DNA of 64,000 nt from Paractinoplanes deccanensis (GTDB taxonomy: Bacteria > Actinomycetota > Actinomycetes > Mycobacteriales > Micromonosporaceae), in assembly GCF_016862115.1 (NCBI RefSeq), contig NZ_BOMI01000144.1:1-64000 (forward strand), given 5' to 3'. Under the pieces are notes generated by a model, which did no database searches, was not told the origin of the DNA, and was given only the letters and a program-made list of their open reading frames with translations. Each line of letters starts with the position of its first letter. The first letter of the stretch is position 1. The translations under genes and the position numbers were made by a program. Shown piece after piece: positions 51,011 through 59,436 of the stretch.

Positions 51011-52133
51011 GCGTGAACGGCGTCCGGGCCAGCTCCAGCACCGGCGCCGGAAATCGCGGCCCCTCGACGTAGTAGCGGGCCCGGGTGCGCCCCACCGGCG
51101 CGAGCAGCCCGGCGGTGGCGAGATCCCGAAGGTCCCGCTGGGCCTGGTGGAGCGTGAGCCCTTCGGCCTGCTCGTACCGCGTGCGCCGGACCCGCCCGCC
51201 GACAGCCACGTCATGCAGCGCCGACACGACCCGCCCGTCCAGGCCGTTGGCGCCCGCGAACGCGGCGAGCTCCTCCCATACGGCGAACGACTGATCGATC
51301 CGGTGCTGCACGGTCTGCGCCTGCTGGTGATATGCCGTCAGGTTGAACCGCACCCACCCGGACACGTCCTGGTCGGGGCGGTAGGTGGCGCCGCGCCGCT
51401 GGAGTTCCCGGTAGTACTCCCACGTGTTGCCGGGCCTGCCGAGCCACGCCTCGATCGACGAGAACTCCGGGGCCAGCACCCCCTCACGAGCGATCAGGAG
51501 CGTCTGGAGCGACCGTGACATGCGGCCGTTGCCGTCCGCCCAGGGGTGGATCGAGACCAGGTGCAGGTGGGCCATGGCCGCCCGGATCAGCGGGTGCGAA
51601 CCGTCGTCCGCGTTGAGCCAGGCGACCAGCTCGGCCATCAGCTCGGGCACCTCGTCCGCCGCGGGGGCGGTGTAGGCCGCGACCCGCGGGTCCCGGGGAT
51701 CGGTGACGTAGACCGGTCCGGGCCGCCAGCGCCCGGCCGGCTTGCCCCGGGCGTTGCGGTGCCCCTGGAGCATCCAGTGCAGGGCGTTCAGGAAACCCTT
51801 GCTGTAGGCGAAGTCGGCGACGTCGTGCAGCGCCTGCACGTAGGTCATCATCCGCTGGTAGGCAAGGGTTTCCTCGCGGTCCTCGTCCGAGACGTCGACG
51901 TCGCGCTCGCCGTCCATCAGGTCCTGGACGTCCTGCGTGCTGACCCGGAAGCCCTCGATGGAGTTCGACGCCGCGACGGCGTCGGCCGTCAGGAACCTGC
52001 GGAGTCCGGTGACCCACGTGGCGGGGCGGGTCCGGGTCTGCGCGCGGATCCTGGCGCGCATCTCGTCGATGGCGGTTAGGACGGGGCGGTCGGCCGGAGT
52101 GAGGGCCGGGGTGGGAAACAGCACGGCGACCAC
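50973..52133 (-). CDS. Fic-domain protein (class II) with C-terminal winged helix
   Basis: The 386-residue protein has the Fic active-site loop HPWADGNGRMSR, so it should transfer AMP or another phosphate group to a target hydroxyl. An N-terminal inhibitory helix carries SNSIEG, fitting the class II pattern with the regulatory Glu. The C-terminal part ends in a winged-helix-like domain (LTLHQAQRDLRDLATAGLLAPVG). Fic proteins of this kind are found as standalone regulators or toxins. The preferred start is the GTG at 52131-52133; an in-frame ATG further upstream overlaps the divergent cyclase gene. Confidence 0.87.
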   Translation of the reverse strand: MVAVLFPTPALTPADRPVLTAIDEMRARIRAQTRTRPATWVTGLRRFLTADAVAASNSIEGFRVSTQDVQDLMDGERDVDVSDEDREETLAYQRMMTYVQALHDVADFAYSKGFLNALHWMLQGHRNARGKPAGRWRPGPVYVTDPRDPRVAAYTAPAADEVPELMAELVAWLNADDGSHPLIRAAMAHLHLVSIHPWADGNGRMSRSLQTLLIAREGVLAPEFSSIEAWLGRPGNTWEYYRELQRRGATYRPDQDVSGWVRFNLTAYHQQAQTVQHRIDQSFAVWEELAAFAGANGLDGRVVSALHDVAVGGRVRRTRYEQAEGLTLHQAQRDLRDLATAGLLAPVGRTRARYYVEGPRFPAPVLELARTPFTLTSPYPGAAGPG

Positions 52134-52200
52134 GATGCCGTGGGTGTCCGGTGGGTCACAACGGCTCACCGGGCGGGGCTCGGCTGTCGACGAAACCGGC

Positions 52201-53664
52201 ATGAGCGCCCCGGGAGTCCGCTGGTTTATGGTCGCCGCCGTGGCCGCGGTCGCGGGTGCGGTGGTCACGTACGGCTCGGATGTCGGGAACGTCGTCTATG
52301 TGGCGATCTACCTGGTGCTCTGCGCGCTGAGCTGGCGGGCGGCGCGGCGGGCGGACGGCGACTCGCGGGCGCCGTGGACGCTGATCGCCGTGGCGATGAG
52401 CCTGTGGTTCGCCGGGGACGTCGTCGAGATCGTGCAGTACTACGTGTCCTCGGTGCCGACCGTCGGGGTCACGGATCTCTTCTGGCTCGGTGGCTACCCG
52501 CTCTTCGCCGTGGCGCTGACCATGATGGCGCGGCGGCGGGCGCCGGGGCGGATGCGGGCGGCCGTGCTCGACAGTCTCACGCTGACCGTCGCGGCCGGCG
52601 CGGCGAGCTGGCAGTTCCTGGTCGAGCCGGTGCTGCGGGCCGGGTACGGCCTGGCCGACTCGATCGTCCCGGCGCTCTACCCGGTCGCCGACGTGGTGCT
52701 GCTCGCCGGGATGCTCATCGTCGCGCTCTCGCCGGGGACGCGGACCGCGCCGACCCGCCTGCTGCTCGGCGCGATCGGCGTCTACCTGGGCGTGGATCTC
52801 GGGTACAACCTTCTGCCGTACGTCCTGGACGCCGCCCTCGTGGAGCGCCTCGGTGCCCTCATCATGCTCGGCAACGCGCTCGCCGTGGCCGCCGGCCTGC
52901 ACCCGGGCCGGGGCGAGCTGACGCGTCCCGGCGAGCGGGTGTCGCTGCTGCACCCGGCGCGCGTGCTCTTCCTCGGGCTGGCGCTGATGACCACGCCCCT
53001 GCTGGCGATGCTCCAGTCGGGCTTCGACCACCGCGAGATCATCCTGGTGGTCGCCACCACCGCGTGCGCCGCCTTCGTCCTGGCCCGGTTCACCACGGCG
53101 GTGCGCGAGCAGGAACGCGCGCAGGCCGAGCTGGCGTACCAGGCCCAGCACGACCCGCTCACCGGCCTGGCCAACCGTGCGGTGCTCACCGAGCGCCTCG
53201 GGCGCCTGCTGCCCACCGGCGATACGGCGGTCAGCGTGCTCTACCTGGACCTGGACGGGTTCAAGGAGATCAACGACCGGCACGGGCACGACGCCGGCGA
53301 CGCCGTACTCCAGGCGGTGTCACGGCGGCTGTCGGCGGCCGTACGGGAAACCGATCTCGTCGCGCGCCTGGGTGGTGACGAGTTCGTCCTGTTGTGCCCG
53401 GCCACGCCCCGGGTCGACGCGATCCGGCTGGCGGAACGGGTGCTGCACGACGTGGCGCAGCCCATCGCCTGGCACGGGCTCGCCCTGCGGGTCGGCACGA
53501 GCATCGGCATCGCCGACCGGCCGCACGGCGCCGAGGCCGGGCCGGCGGCCGTGCTGCGGTCCGCGGACATCGCCATGTACCACGCGAAACGGCAGGGCCG
53601 GGGCCGCTGGGCTGTCGCATCCTCCGGCGACGCGCAGCTCGCACCGGAGACAATCGCACCGTAG
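52201..53664 (+). CDS. membrane-bound diguanylate cyclase
   Basis: The 487-residue protein has an N-terminal region of about ten hydrophobic helices (MVAAVAAVAGAVVTYGS and VVYVAIYLVLCALSWRAARRA onward). A GGDEF domain follows with QHDPLTGLANRAVLTERL, LYLDLDGFKEINDRHGHDAGD and the catalytic RLGGDEFVLLC, then SADIAMYHAKRQGRGR. No EAL domain is present. It should make cyclic di-GMP from GTP at the membrane in response to an unknown signal. The stop is 12 bp before a single-domain response regulator gene, with which it probably forms an operon. Confidence 0.9.
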   Translation: MSAPGVRWFMVAAVAAVAGAVVTYGSDVGNVVYVAIYLVLCALSWRAARRADGDSRAPWTLIAVAMSLWFAGDVVEIVQYYVSSVPTVGVTDLFWLGGYPLFAVALTMMARRRAPGRMRAAVLDSLTLTVAAGAASWQFLVEPVLRAGYGLADSIVPALYPVADVVLLAGMLIVALSPGTRTAPTRLLLGAIGVYLGVDLGYNLLPYVLDAALVERLGALIMLGNALAVAAGLHPGRGELTRPGERVSLLHPARVLFLGLALMTTPLLAMLQSGFDHREIILVVATTACAAFVLARFTTAVREQERAQAELAYQAQHDPLTGLANRAVLTERLGRLLPTGDTAVSVLYLDLDGFKEINDRHGHDAGDAVLQAVSRRLSAAVRETDLVARLGGDEFVLLCPATPRVDAIRLAERVLHDVAQPIAWHGLALRVGTSIGIADRPHGAEAGPAAVLRSADIAMYHAKRQGRGRWAVASSGDAQLAPETIAP

Positions 53665-53676
53665 GAAGGAGCGCTC

Positions 53677-54078
53677 ATGTCCGCCCAGCAGCCCGTCGTC
53701 CTCGTCGTCGACGACGATCCGGACATTCTGGAAACCATGTCACTCATGCTGCGCAAGCGCGGCCTCCGGGTGCTGACCGCCGCGGGCCCGGACGAGGCCA
53801 TGGCCGTGTGCCGGGAGCGGGGCGCGGAGATCAACGTCCTGGTCGCCGACCTGTCGCTGCCCGGCGACCTCAACGGTGATCTCGCCCGTCGCGTCGTCGC
53901 CGAGCAGCCGCACGTCAAGGTCGTCTTCGCCACGGGAGTGCCGCGGAACATCGCCCTCGCGACCGGCCTGGTCGACCCGTCGGCGCCCTACCTGCTGAAG
54001 CCGGTGGACGCCGACACGCTGGCCTCCGTGGTGCACGGCCTCGTCCCCGCGCGGACGGGCTCCGGCCGTCAGCTCTGA
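53677..54078 (+). CDS. single-domain response regulator (receiver)
   Basis: The 133-residue protein consists of one receiver domain. It starts VVLVVDDDPDILETMSLMLRKRG with the acidic pocket, the phosphoacceptor Asp is in LVADLSLPGD, and the lysine is in YLLKPVDADTLASVV. No output domain follows, so it would signal by protein contact, for example to the adjacent diguanylate cyclase or a histidine kinase. It overlaps the convergent nhaA gene by 10 bp. Confidence 0.88.
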   Translation: MSAQQPVVLVVDDDPDILETMSLMLRKRGLRVLTAAGPDEAMAVCRERGAEINVLVADLSLPGDLNGDLARRVVAEQPHVKVVFATGVPRNIALATGLVDPSAPYLLKPVDADTLASVVHGLVPARTGSGRQL

Positions 54079-55352
54079 TAGACGTCGGGGATCTCGTCGC
54101 GGTCCCGGTCGACCTGCTCGGCCTCGTACAGCCGCCGGTAGACGCCGTTGCGCAGGCGCAGGATCACCGTCCCGATCAGGGCCGCGGCGAGCGAGCCGGT
54201 CAGCACGGCGACCTTGACGTGGGCGTCGGAGACGGTGCCCGCGCCGAACGCCAGCTCGCCGACGAGCAGCGACACCGTGAAGCCGATGCCGCCCAGCACG
54301 GCCAGGCCGGCCACGTCGATCCAGGCCAGGCCCTCGTCGAGGCGCGCCCGGGTGAAGCGCGCGGTCAGCCAGGTGGCGCCGACGATGCCGATCGGCTTGC
54401 CGAGCACCAGGCCGGCCATGACGCCGATCGCGACCGGCTCGGTCAGCGCCGAGGTGAGCCCGTCGAGGCCGCCGACCGTCACGCCCGCCGACATCAGCGC
54501 GAAGACGGGCACGGCCACGCCGGCGGAGAGCGGCCGGAACCGGTGCTCGAAGTGCTCCGCGAGCCCCGGACCGTCGGCACCGTCGCGGCGCAGCACCGGC
54601 ACGGCGAAGCCGAGCAGCACCCCGGCGACGGTGGCGTGCACCCCGGAGGCGTGCATGAGCGCCCACGTCGCGAAGGCCAGCGGCAGCAGCAGCCACCACG
54701 CCCGCACCCGGCGCTGCACCAGCACGGCGAACAGGGCCAGCGGCGCGAGCATGCCCAGCAGCGGCCACACCGACAGGTGGTCGGTGTAGAAGATCGCGAT
54801 GATCACGATGGCCAGCAGGTCGTCGACCACGGCGAGCGTGAGCAGGAACGTCCGCAGGGCCGACGGCAGGCAGCGGCCCACGACGGCGAGCACCGCCAGC
54901 GCGAAGGCGATGTCGGTGGCGGTCGGGATCGCCCACCCGTCGGTGGCGCCGCCCGCGTTGAACACCAGGTAGATCAGGGCGGGCACGACGACGCCGCCGA
55001 ACGCCGCGGCGACCGGCACGGCGGCCCGCCGCGGATCGCGCAGGTCGCCCGCGACGAACTCGCGCTTGAGCTCCAGACCGGCCACGAAGAAGAAGATCGC
55101 CAGCAGCCCGTCCGCCGCCCACGTGCCGAGCGACAGGTGAAGGTGCAGCGCCTCGGGCCCGATCGCGAAGTCACGCAGCGACTCGTAGCCGCCCGACCAC
55201 GGCGAATTGGCCCAGACCAGCGCGATCACCGCTCCGGCGAGGAGCAGGGCACCGCCGATGGTCTCCTTGCGCAGCACGTCGGCGATCCGCCGTGCCTCGG
55301 GCCAGGAACCTCGGCCGAGGATGGTCGGGACGCGCTTGGGCTGCTGTGTCAC
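54069..55352 (-). CDS. nhaA: Na+/H+ antiporter NhaA
   Basis: The 427-residue membrane protein has a short cytosolic start and then the NhaA fold with about 12 helices. Visible landmarks are FVAGLELKREFVAGDL, GWAIPTATDIAFALAVLAVVG, LTLAVVDDLLAIVIIAIFYT with the ion-binding Asp pair, and GLVLGKPIGIVGATWL. It exchanges Na+ or Li+ for protons. The GTG at 55350-55352 is chosen because AAAGGA lies six bases upstream. The frame is open to 55466 but without hydrophobic or NhaA-like sequence. Confidence 0.9.
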   Translation of the reverse strand: MTQQPKRVPTILGRGSWPEARRIADVLRKETIGGALLLAGAVIALVWANSPWSGGYESLRDFAIGPEALHLHLSLGTWAADGLLAIFFFVAGLELKREFVAGDLRDPRRAAVPVAAAFGGVVVPALIYLVFNAGGATDGWAIPTATDIAFALAVLAVVGRCLPSALRTFLLTLAVVDDLLAIVIIAIFYTDHLSVWPLLGMLAPLALFAVLVQRRVRAWWLLLPLAFATWALMHASGVHATVAGVLLGFAVPVLRRDGADGPGLAEHFEHRFRPLSAGVAVPVFALMSAGVTVGGLDGLTSALTEPVAIGVMAGLVLGKPIGIVGATWLTARFTRARLDEGLAWIDVAGLAVLGGIGFTVSLLVGELAFGAGTVSDAHVKVAVLTGSLAAALIGTVILRLRNGVYRRLYEAEQVDRDRDEIPDVYQS

Positions 55353-55697
55353 GGAAAGTCCTTTCTCAGGGGTCGGTCCATGCATCGCCGACCAGACTTC
55401 CCGGCACACCGCCCCCCACCCTACCGGCCGCTCCGGGCATCGACCCGGCCGATGGGGGGTACCCACGCCGGGTGAGCAGGGACAAGACCTACCGGCCGCG
55501 CGCGCTCAGCGCCTGGACCCGCACCCATCTGGTGGAGCCGCCGGGAGGCAGCGGCAGCGCGCGGCGGGCGCGCTTCTCCGCGAGGACGGATCGAGGACAG
55601 TTACCGCCGATCATGCGGTGCCGGGGCTAGGATTCGGCCCGTCGAAGGGCCCTCCGGCATGTTCGGAACCAGTCCAGAAGACGAACGGGGGTACCAC
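55353..55697. other. 345-bp divergent intergenic region
   Basis: No convincing gene is present; one short plus-strand frame beginning at a GTG near 55472 would give about 52 residues but lacks support. The region holds the presumed nhaA promoter and a TAGGAT -10-like hexamer at 55629-55634 ahead of the small peptide gene. Confidence 0.4.
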
Positions 55698-55868
55698 ATG
55701 AAACGCTCCCTCCGCCGCACCCTCACCACGCTGGCCGTGGCCGGGGCGCTGGCGGCGACCGGCGGAGGTCTCGGCGCCGCGGCGTTGCACGCCAAGCCGC
55801 TCCGCGCCGAGGTCGCCCCTGACGCGGGTGCCGGCCACGTGCTGGCCAAGCCGCTGCGGGCCGAGTGA
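55698..55868 (+). CDS. small secreted peptide with duplicated AKPLRAE motif
   Basis: The 56-residue product has a basic start (MKRSLRRTL) and a hydrophobic core TTLAVAGALAATGGG with a likely cleavage after the small residues. The mature tail is about 25 residues and contains AKPLRAE twice, once after ALH and once at the very C-terminus, separated by a short Asp/Gly-rich stretch. I do not know the family. A run of Gs about six bases before the ATG can act as ribosome site. The exact C-terminal position of the second motif suggests a processed or structured peptide. Confidence 0.6.
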   Translation: MKRSLRRTLTTLAVAGALAATGGGLGAAALHAKPLRAEVAPDAGAGHVLAKPLRAE

Positions 55869-55996
55869 CCGCCGGCTGATCTCCGCGAGACGGCGCTTCC
55901 CGGCGCTCGGACAGGCCGGGGAGCGTCACCCCGGCACGCGTAGGCACGGCCGATCCGGGGAATGCCTACGATGACGGGAACCACGGAGGATCAGAC

Positions 55997-57370
55997 ATGG
56001 ACGCGCCCCCCTATGTGCACGCGACGCTGACCAAGGCAGAGAAGGACGGCGCGCACCCGGCCGAGCTCGCCGCCCTGCGCCGGCGCCTCGACCAGCTCGA
56101 CGAGCCCCGTGCCGGCCTGCTTCCCGGCGACGACCTCGAACCGCTGCGCGACGTGGCCGGGCTGGAGGAGCTGCCCGAGCCCTCAGCCGAGCGGGCCCGC
56201 GAGATCCTCGACGGCCTCGCCGTGCTCAAGCTGAACGGCGGGCTCGGCACGAGCATGGGCCTGACCGGGCCGAAATCGCTGCTCGAGGTCAAGCCCGGGA
56301 TGAGCTTCCTCGACGTCCTCGCCACCCAGATCCTGGCCGTACGCGAACGCTACGGCGCCCGTCTCCCGCTGCTGCTGATGAACTCGGCCGCCACCCGGGG
56401 GCCTTCGCTCGCCGCCCTCGACCGCTACGACGGCCTGCGCGACCAGCGCGTCCCGCGCGACTTCCTGCAGGGCCGCGAACCCAAGCTGCGCGCCGACGAC
56501 CGTTTCCCGGTGGAGTGGCCGGCCGACCCCGAGCTGGAATGGTGCCCGCCCGGCCACGGCGACCTCTACACCGCGCTGGCGGCGTCGGGCACGCTCGACC
56601 GGTTGCTCGACGCGGGCCTGCGCTGGTGCTTCGTGTCCAACTCGGACAACCTGGGCGCGACCGTCGACGTCCGGCTCGCCGCCTGGGTCGCGGCCGAGGA
56701 GATTCCGTTCGCGATGGAGGTCGTGCGCGGCACTCCCGCCGACCGCAAGGGCGGGCACCTCGCCCTGCACCGCGGCCGGGTGGTGCTCCGCGAGACCGCG
56801 CAGGTGCCCGACGGCGACAGCTCGTTCACCGACGTCGAGCGCTGGCGGTTCTACAACACCAACAACCTCTGGATCGACCTGCGCGCGCTGCGCCGGCTCC
56901 AGCAGGAGGACCCGGCGGCCCCGGCGCTTCCGCTCATCGTCAACCACAAGACCGTCGACCCCAAGGACCCCTCCAGTACGCCGGTGATCCAGCTCGAGAC
57001 GGCGATGGGCGCGGCGATCGGCTCCATCGCCGGCGCCCGGCCGGTGCTCGTGCCCCGCACCCGGTTCGCGCCGGTCAAGACCACCGACGACCTGCTGGTG
57101 GTCCGGTCGGACGCCTACGAGCTGACCGCGGACGGCCGCATGCTCCCCACGTACGACGGCCCTGGTCCGGTCGTGACCCTGGACCGCGAGCGCTTCCGCC
57201 TCGTGCCCGGCTTCGAGCGGGCCTTCCCGGCCGGACCGCCGTCGCTGCGCCGCGGCACCCGCCTGCGCGTCGACGGCGACGTGACCTTCGGGGCGAACGT
57301 CGTCGTCGAGGGCGACGTCCACCTGACCGGCCCGCGCCACGTCCCGGACGGTGCGGTGCTGCGCGGCTGA
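55997..57370 (+). CDS. UTP-glucose-1-phosphate uridylyltransferase (UDPGP family)
   Basis: The 457-residue protein belongs to the eukaryote-type UDPGP family. It has LAVLKLNGGLGTSMGLTGPKSLLEV as nucleotide-binding loop, LLMNSAATRGPSL, CPPGHGDLYTALAASG, FVSNSDNLGATVD and a late VNHKTVDPKD with RFAPVKTTDDLLVV. It makes a UDP-sugar, most likely UDP-glucose, from sugar 1-phosphate. It begins with a clear GGAGGA upstream of its ATG. In the window UDP-sugars would serve glycosyltransferases of the surface-glycan locus, although the gene is far away from it. Confidence 0.87.
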   Translation: MDAPPYVHATLTKAEKDGAHPAELAALRRRLDQLDEPRAGLLPGDDLEPLRDVAGLEELPEPSAERAREILDGLAVLKLNGGLGTSMGLTGPKSLLEVKPGMSFLDVLATQILAVRERYGARLPLLLMNSAATRGPSLAALDRYDGLRDQRVPRDFLQGREPKLRADDRFPVEWPADPELEWCPPGHGDLYTALAASGTLDRLLDAGLRWCFVSNSDNLGATVDVRLAAWVAAEEIPFAMEVVRGTPADRKGGHLALHRGRVVLRETAQVPDGDSSFTDVERWRFYNTNNLWIDLRALRRLQQEDPAAPALPLIVNHKTVDPKDPSSTPVIQLETAMGAAIGSIAGARPVLVPRTRFAPVKTTDDLLVVRSDAYELTADGRMLPTYDGPGPVVTLDRERFRLVPGFERAFPAGPPSLRRGTRLRVDGDVTFGANVVVEGDVHLTGPRHVPDGAVLRG

Positions 57371-57399
57371 TGCCGCCCGCCCGGTGACGCTGACGCCGC

Positions 57400-58560
57400 T
57401 CAACAACCGTTGCGGGCACCGCTGACGGCGACGTCGTCGTACCACAGCGTGTCCGCGCCGTCGCCGTAGCTCTCCCACCCGAGGCGCAGGTCGGTGAGCG
57501 CCGGCCGCCAGGCGCGGTTGAGCCACTGCCCGTCGATGTCGTGGGTGGGCGTGCCGTCCGCCAGCAGGCCGGGCACCGACGTGCCGTTCAGCCAGGTCTC
57601 GATCGTCCCGGCCGAGCCGTCCACCTTGAACTCGACGCAGTTCCACGTGTTGACCGGCAGCGGGGCGGACAGCGCGACCCCGGCGGGGCTCTGCTCGGGC
57701 AGGGTCGCGTCGTCGGAGGCACGGTTGAACTGGAGCGCGCCGTTCTGTCCACCGAAGCGCAGGTCGCGGTCGCCGTCCGCGGAGTCGCGCATCGCCACGG
57801 CGGTGACGTGCGCGGCGGGCAGCGCGGTGGTGTGCCGCACCCAGAAGCGGACATACCAGACCGTGCCGGCGGTGCCGAGAATCCGGGTGTTGCGGACGAA
57901 GACGTGGTTGCAGTACCCGGCCGCCCCGTCGACCCGCAGCGACACCGAGCCGCTGTGCGCGGTCGCCCGGTCGATGACGGCGCGGCCGGCGCCGGAGCAG
58001 TCGGGATAGGTCACGGCCCAGTCACCGGCCGGGACGCCGCCCGCCTGCGTCTCGAAGCCGTCGCAGATCGCGGTGGGCACGCACCCCTCCTGCGGACCGG
58101 GCGGCGGCGACGTGGTGGACGGCTCCGGGCTCGGGGTGCCACCGCCACCGTCGCAGGCGACACCGTTGAAGCTGAAGGCGGTGGGCGCGGTGTTGCTGCC
58201 CGAGTACGTCGCCTGGAAGCCGAACCGCGCCGACGCGCCGGTGGCGAGCGTGCCGTTCCATCCGGCACTCGCCGCCGTCACGACGGCGCCGGCCTGGGTG
58301 ACGGTGGCGTTCCAGCCGCTCGTGACCCGCTGATCCCCGGCGAACGCCCAGGACAGCGTCCACGACGTGACCGGCGCGCCGCCGTTGGTGACCTGCACGT
58401 CCGCGGTGAGTCCGGTGGCCCACTGGTTGGCCGTCCACTGCACCGTGCACACCGGCCCAGCCGACGCCACCGGCGCCCGCACCACGACGAAACTCGCCAC
58501 TACCAGCGCCGCCGCCACCGCGAGGACCAGGACTTCTTTGATTCGGGAGCGCTCCCACAT
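57400..58560 (-). CDS. secreted CBM2 (cellulose-binding) protein with C-terminal lectin-like domain
   Basis: The 386-residue protein has a signal peptide (IKEVLVLAVAAALVVASFVVV ... ASAGP) and then a CBM2 module with VTNGGAPVTSWTLSWAFAGDQRVTSGWNATV, GWNGTLATGASARFGFQATYSGSNTAP and a terminal CDG. A Pro/Ser/Thr linker follows, then a 230-residue concanavalin-like beta-sandwich with CDGFETQAGGVPAG and WYDDVAVSG. It should bind cellulose or another beta-glucan outside the cell. The only ATG in reach (58558-58560) has the CebR-like box immediately after it, at codons 2-6. The signal peptide supports this start, but the placement is odd. Confidence 0.83.
   Translation of the reverse strand: MWERSRIKEVLVLAVAAALVVASFVVVRAPVASAGPVCTVQWTANQWATGLTADVQVTNGGAPVTSWTLSWAFAGDQRVTSGWNATVTQAGAVVTAASAGWNGTLATGASARFGFQATYSGSNTAPTAFSFNGVACDGGGGTPSPEPSTTSPPPGPQEGCVPTAICDGFETQAGGVPAGDWAVTYPDCSGAGRAVIDRATAHSGSVSLRVDGAAGYCNHVFVRNTRILGTAGTVWYVRFWVRHTTALPAAHVTAVAMRDSADGDRDLRFGGQNGALQFNRASDDATLPEQSPAGVALSAPLPVNTWNCVEFKVDGSAGTIETWLNGTSVPGLLADGTPTHDIDGQWLNRAWRPALTDLRLGWESYGDGADTLWYDDVAVSGARNGC
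58544..58557. promoter_or_regulatory. CebR-like operator CGGGAGCGCTCCCA
   Basis: This copy is identical to the site at 15482-15495 and matches the Streptomyces CebR box at 13 of 14 positions. It begins one base after the ATG of the cellulose-binding protein gene on the minus strand, so a bound repressor would block initiation directly. Confidence 0.7.
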
Positions 58561-58744
58561 ATCGATGAATATAACTGGGATGGCTCGGCGGCGATAGGTG
58601 GGCGCGCACGCGGCCCCGACCTCGTTCCCGACGGGCATCCCGGCCACGCGCTACAGGCGCTCGATCGAACGCTTGCTGTCGCCCGGAGGCCGCACGGTGC
58701 GAGATGCCGGCGGTTCTCTCGCGCGCCGTCGCCGCGCCGGGCCT
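58561..58744. other. upstream region of the CBM2 gene, left flank of the palindrome array
   Basis: It contains the promoter area of the minus-strand CBM2 gene, including the AT-rich run ATCGATGAATATAAC. No gene is supported here. Frames are open by composition only. Confidence 0.4.
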
Positions 58745-59436
58745 AGAAAGAACGTTCTTTCTGCCCCTTGGCGAGCCGCTGCACCCGGACAAGCTGGCGC
58801 GGAGTGCGCGACAGAACGTTCTTTCTGCCCCTTGGCAAGCCGCTGCACCCGGACGAGCTGGCGCGGAGTGCGAGACAGAACGTTCGTTCTGCCCCTTGGC
58901 AAGCCGCTGCACCCCGACGCGACAGAACGTTCGTTCTCTGTGCAGCGGCCGAGCCCGCGCGCTGCGCGAGACAGAACGTTCGTTCTACCCACGGAGTGCC
59001 CCACCGCCACGCGAGCGCCAGACACAACGTTCGCCCTTCCACAACCCGCTCGACCATCACCGGCGCGCACAAGACAGAACGTTCCTTCTCCCGCGACCCG
59101 CCAACCGCTACACAACCAAGAGACAGAACGTTCCTTCTGCCCACGGACCGCGCCATGGCCACGCGAGGGCCAGACACAACGTTCGCCCCTCCCACAACCC
59201 GCCCGACCCCGACCGCGCGCACAAGACAGAACGTTCCTTCTCCCGCGACCCACCAAATCGCCACCCGAGCACGAGACAGAACGTTCGTTCTCCCCACGAC
59301 CCGCCCGACCCCGACCGCGCGCCCCAGACAGAACGTTCGTTCCCTCTGCGCACCGGCGGGGCGCTCGGTGCGCCGCCGGCCGCCGAGGCGGCCCACGCCG
59401 CGCGGCGGCGAGGCCGCGAGACAGAACGTTCGTTCT
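58745..59436. repeat. array of 13 helically phased palindromic sites (ACAGAACGTTCNTTCT)
   Basis: Units start at 58745, 58811, 58875, 58922, 58971, 59022, 59074, 59123, 59174, 59226, 59276, 59328 and 59421. The first is a perfect 18-bp palindrome, AGAAAGAACGTTCTTTCT. All contain AACGTT and eleven contain GAACGTTC; the two at 59022 and 59174 are degenerate (ACACAACGTTCGCCCT). Six units fit the actinobacterial SOS box GAACNNNNGTTC. From the third unit to the twelfth the spacing is 47-52 bp, about five helical turns. The spacers are not multiples of three, so this is a DNA- or RNA-level feature, not a repeat protein. The region lies between the CBM2 start and a converging polyprenyl synthase gene end. 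Confidence 0.8.

Noticed and set aside
58745..59436. CRISPR array
   Set aside because: The conserved unit is only about 16-20 bp and strongly palindromic, spacers resemble each other in blocks, spacing varies from 47 to 93 bp, and no cas genes are present.
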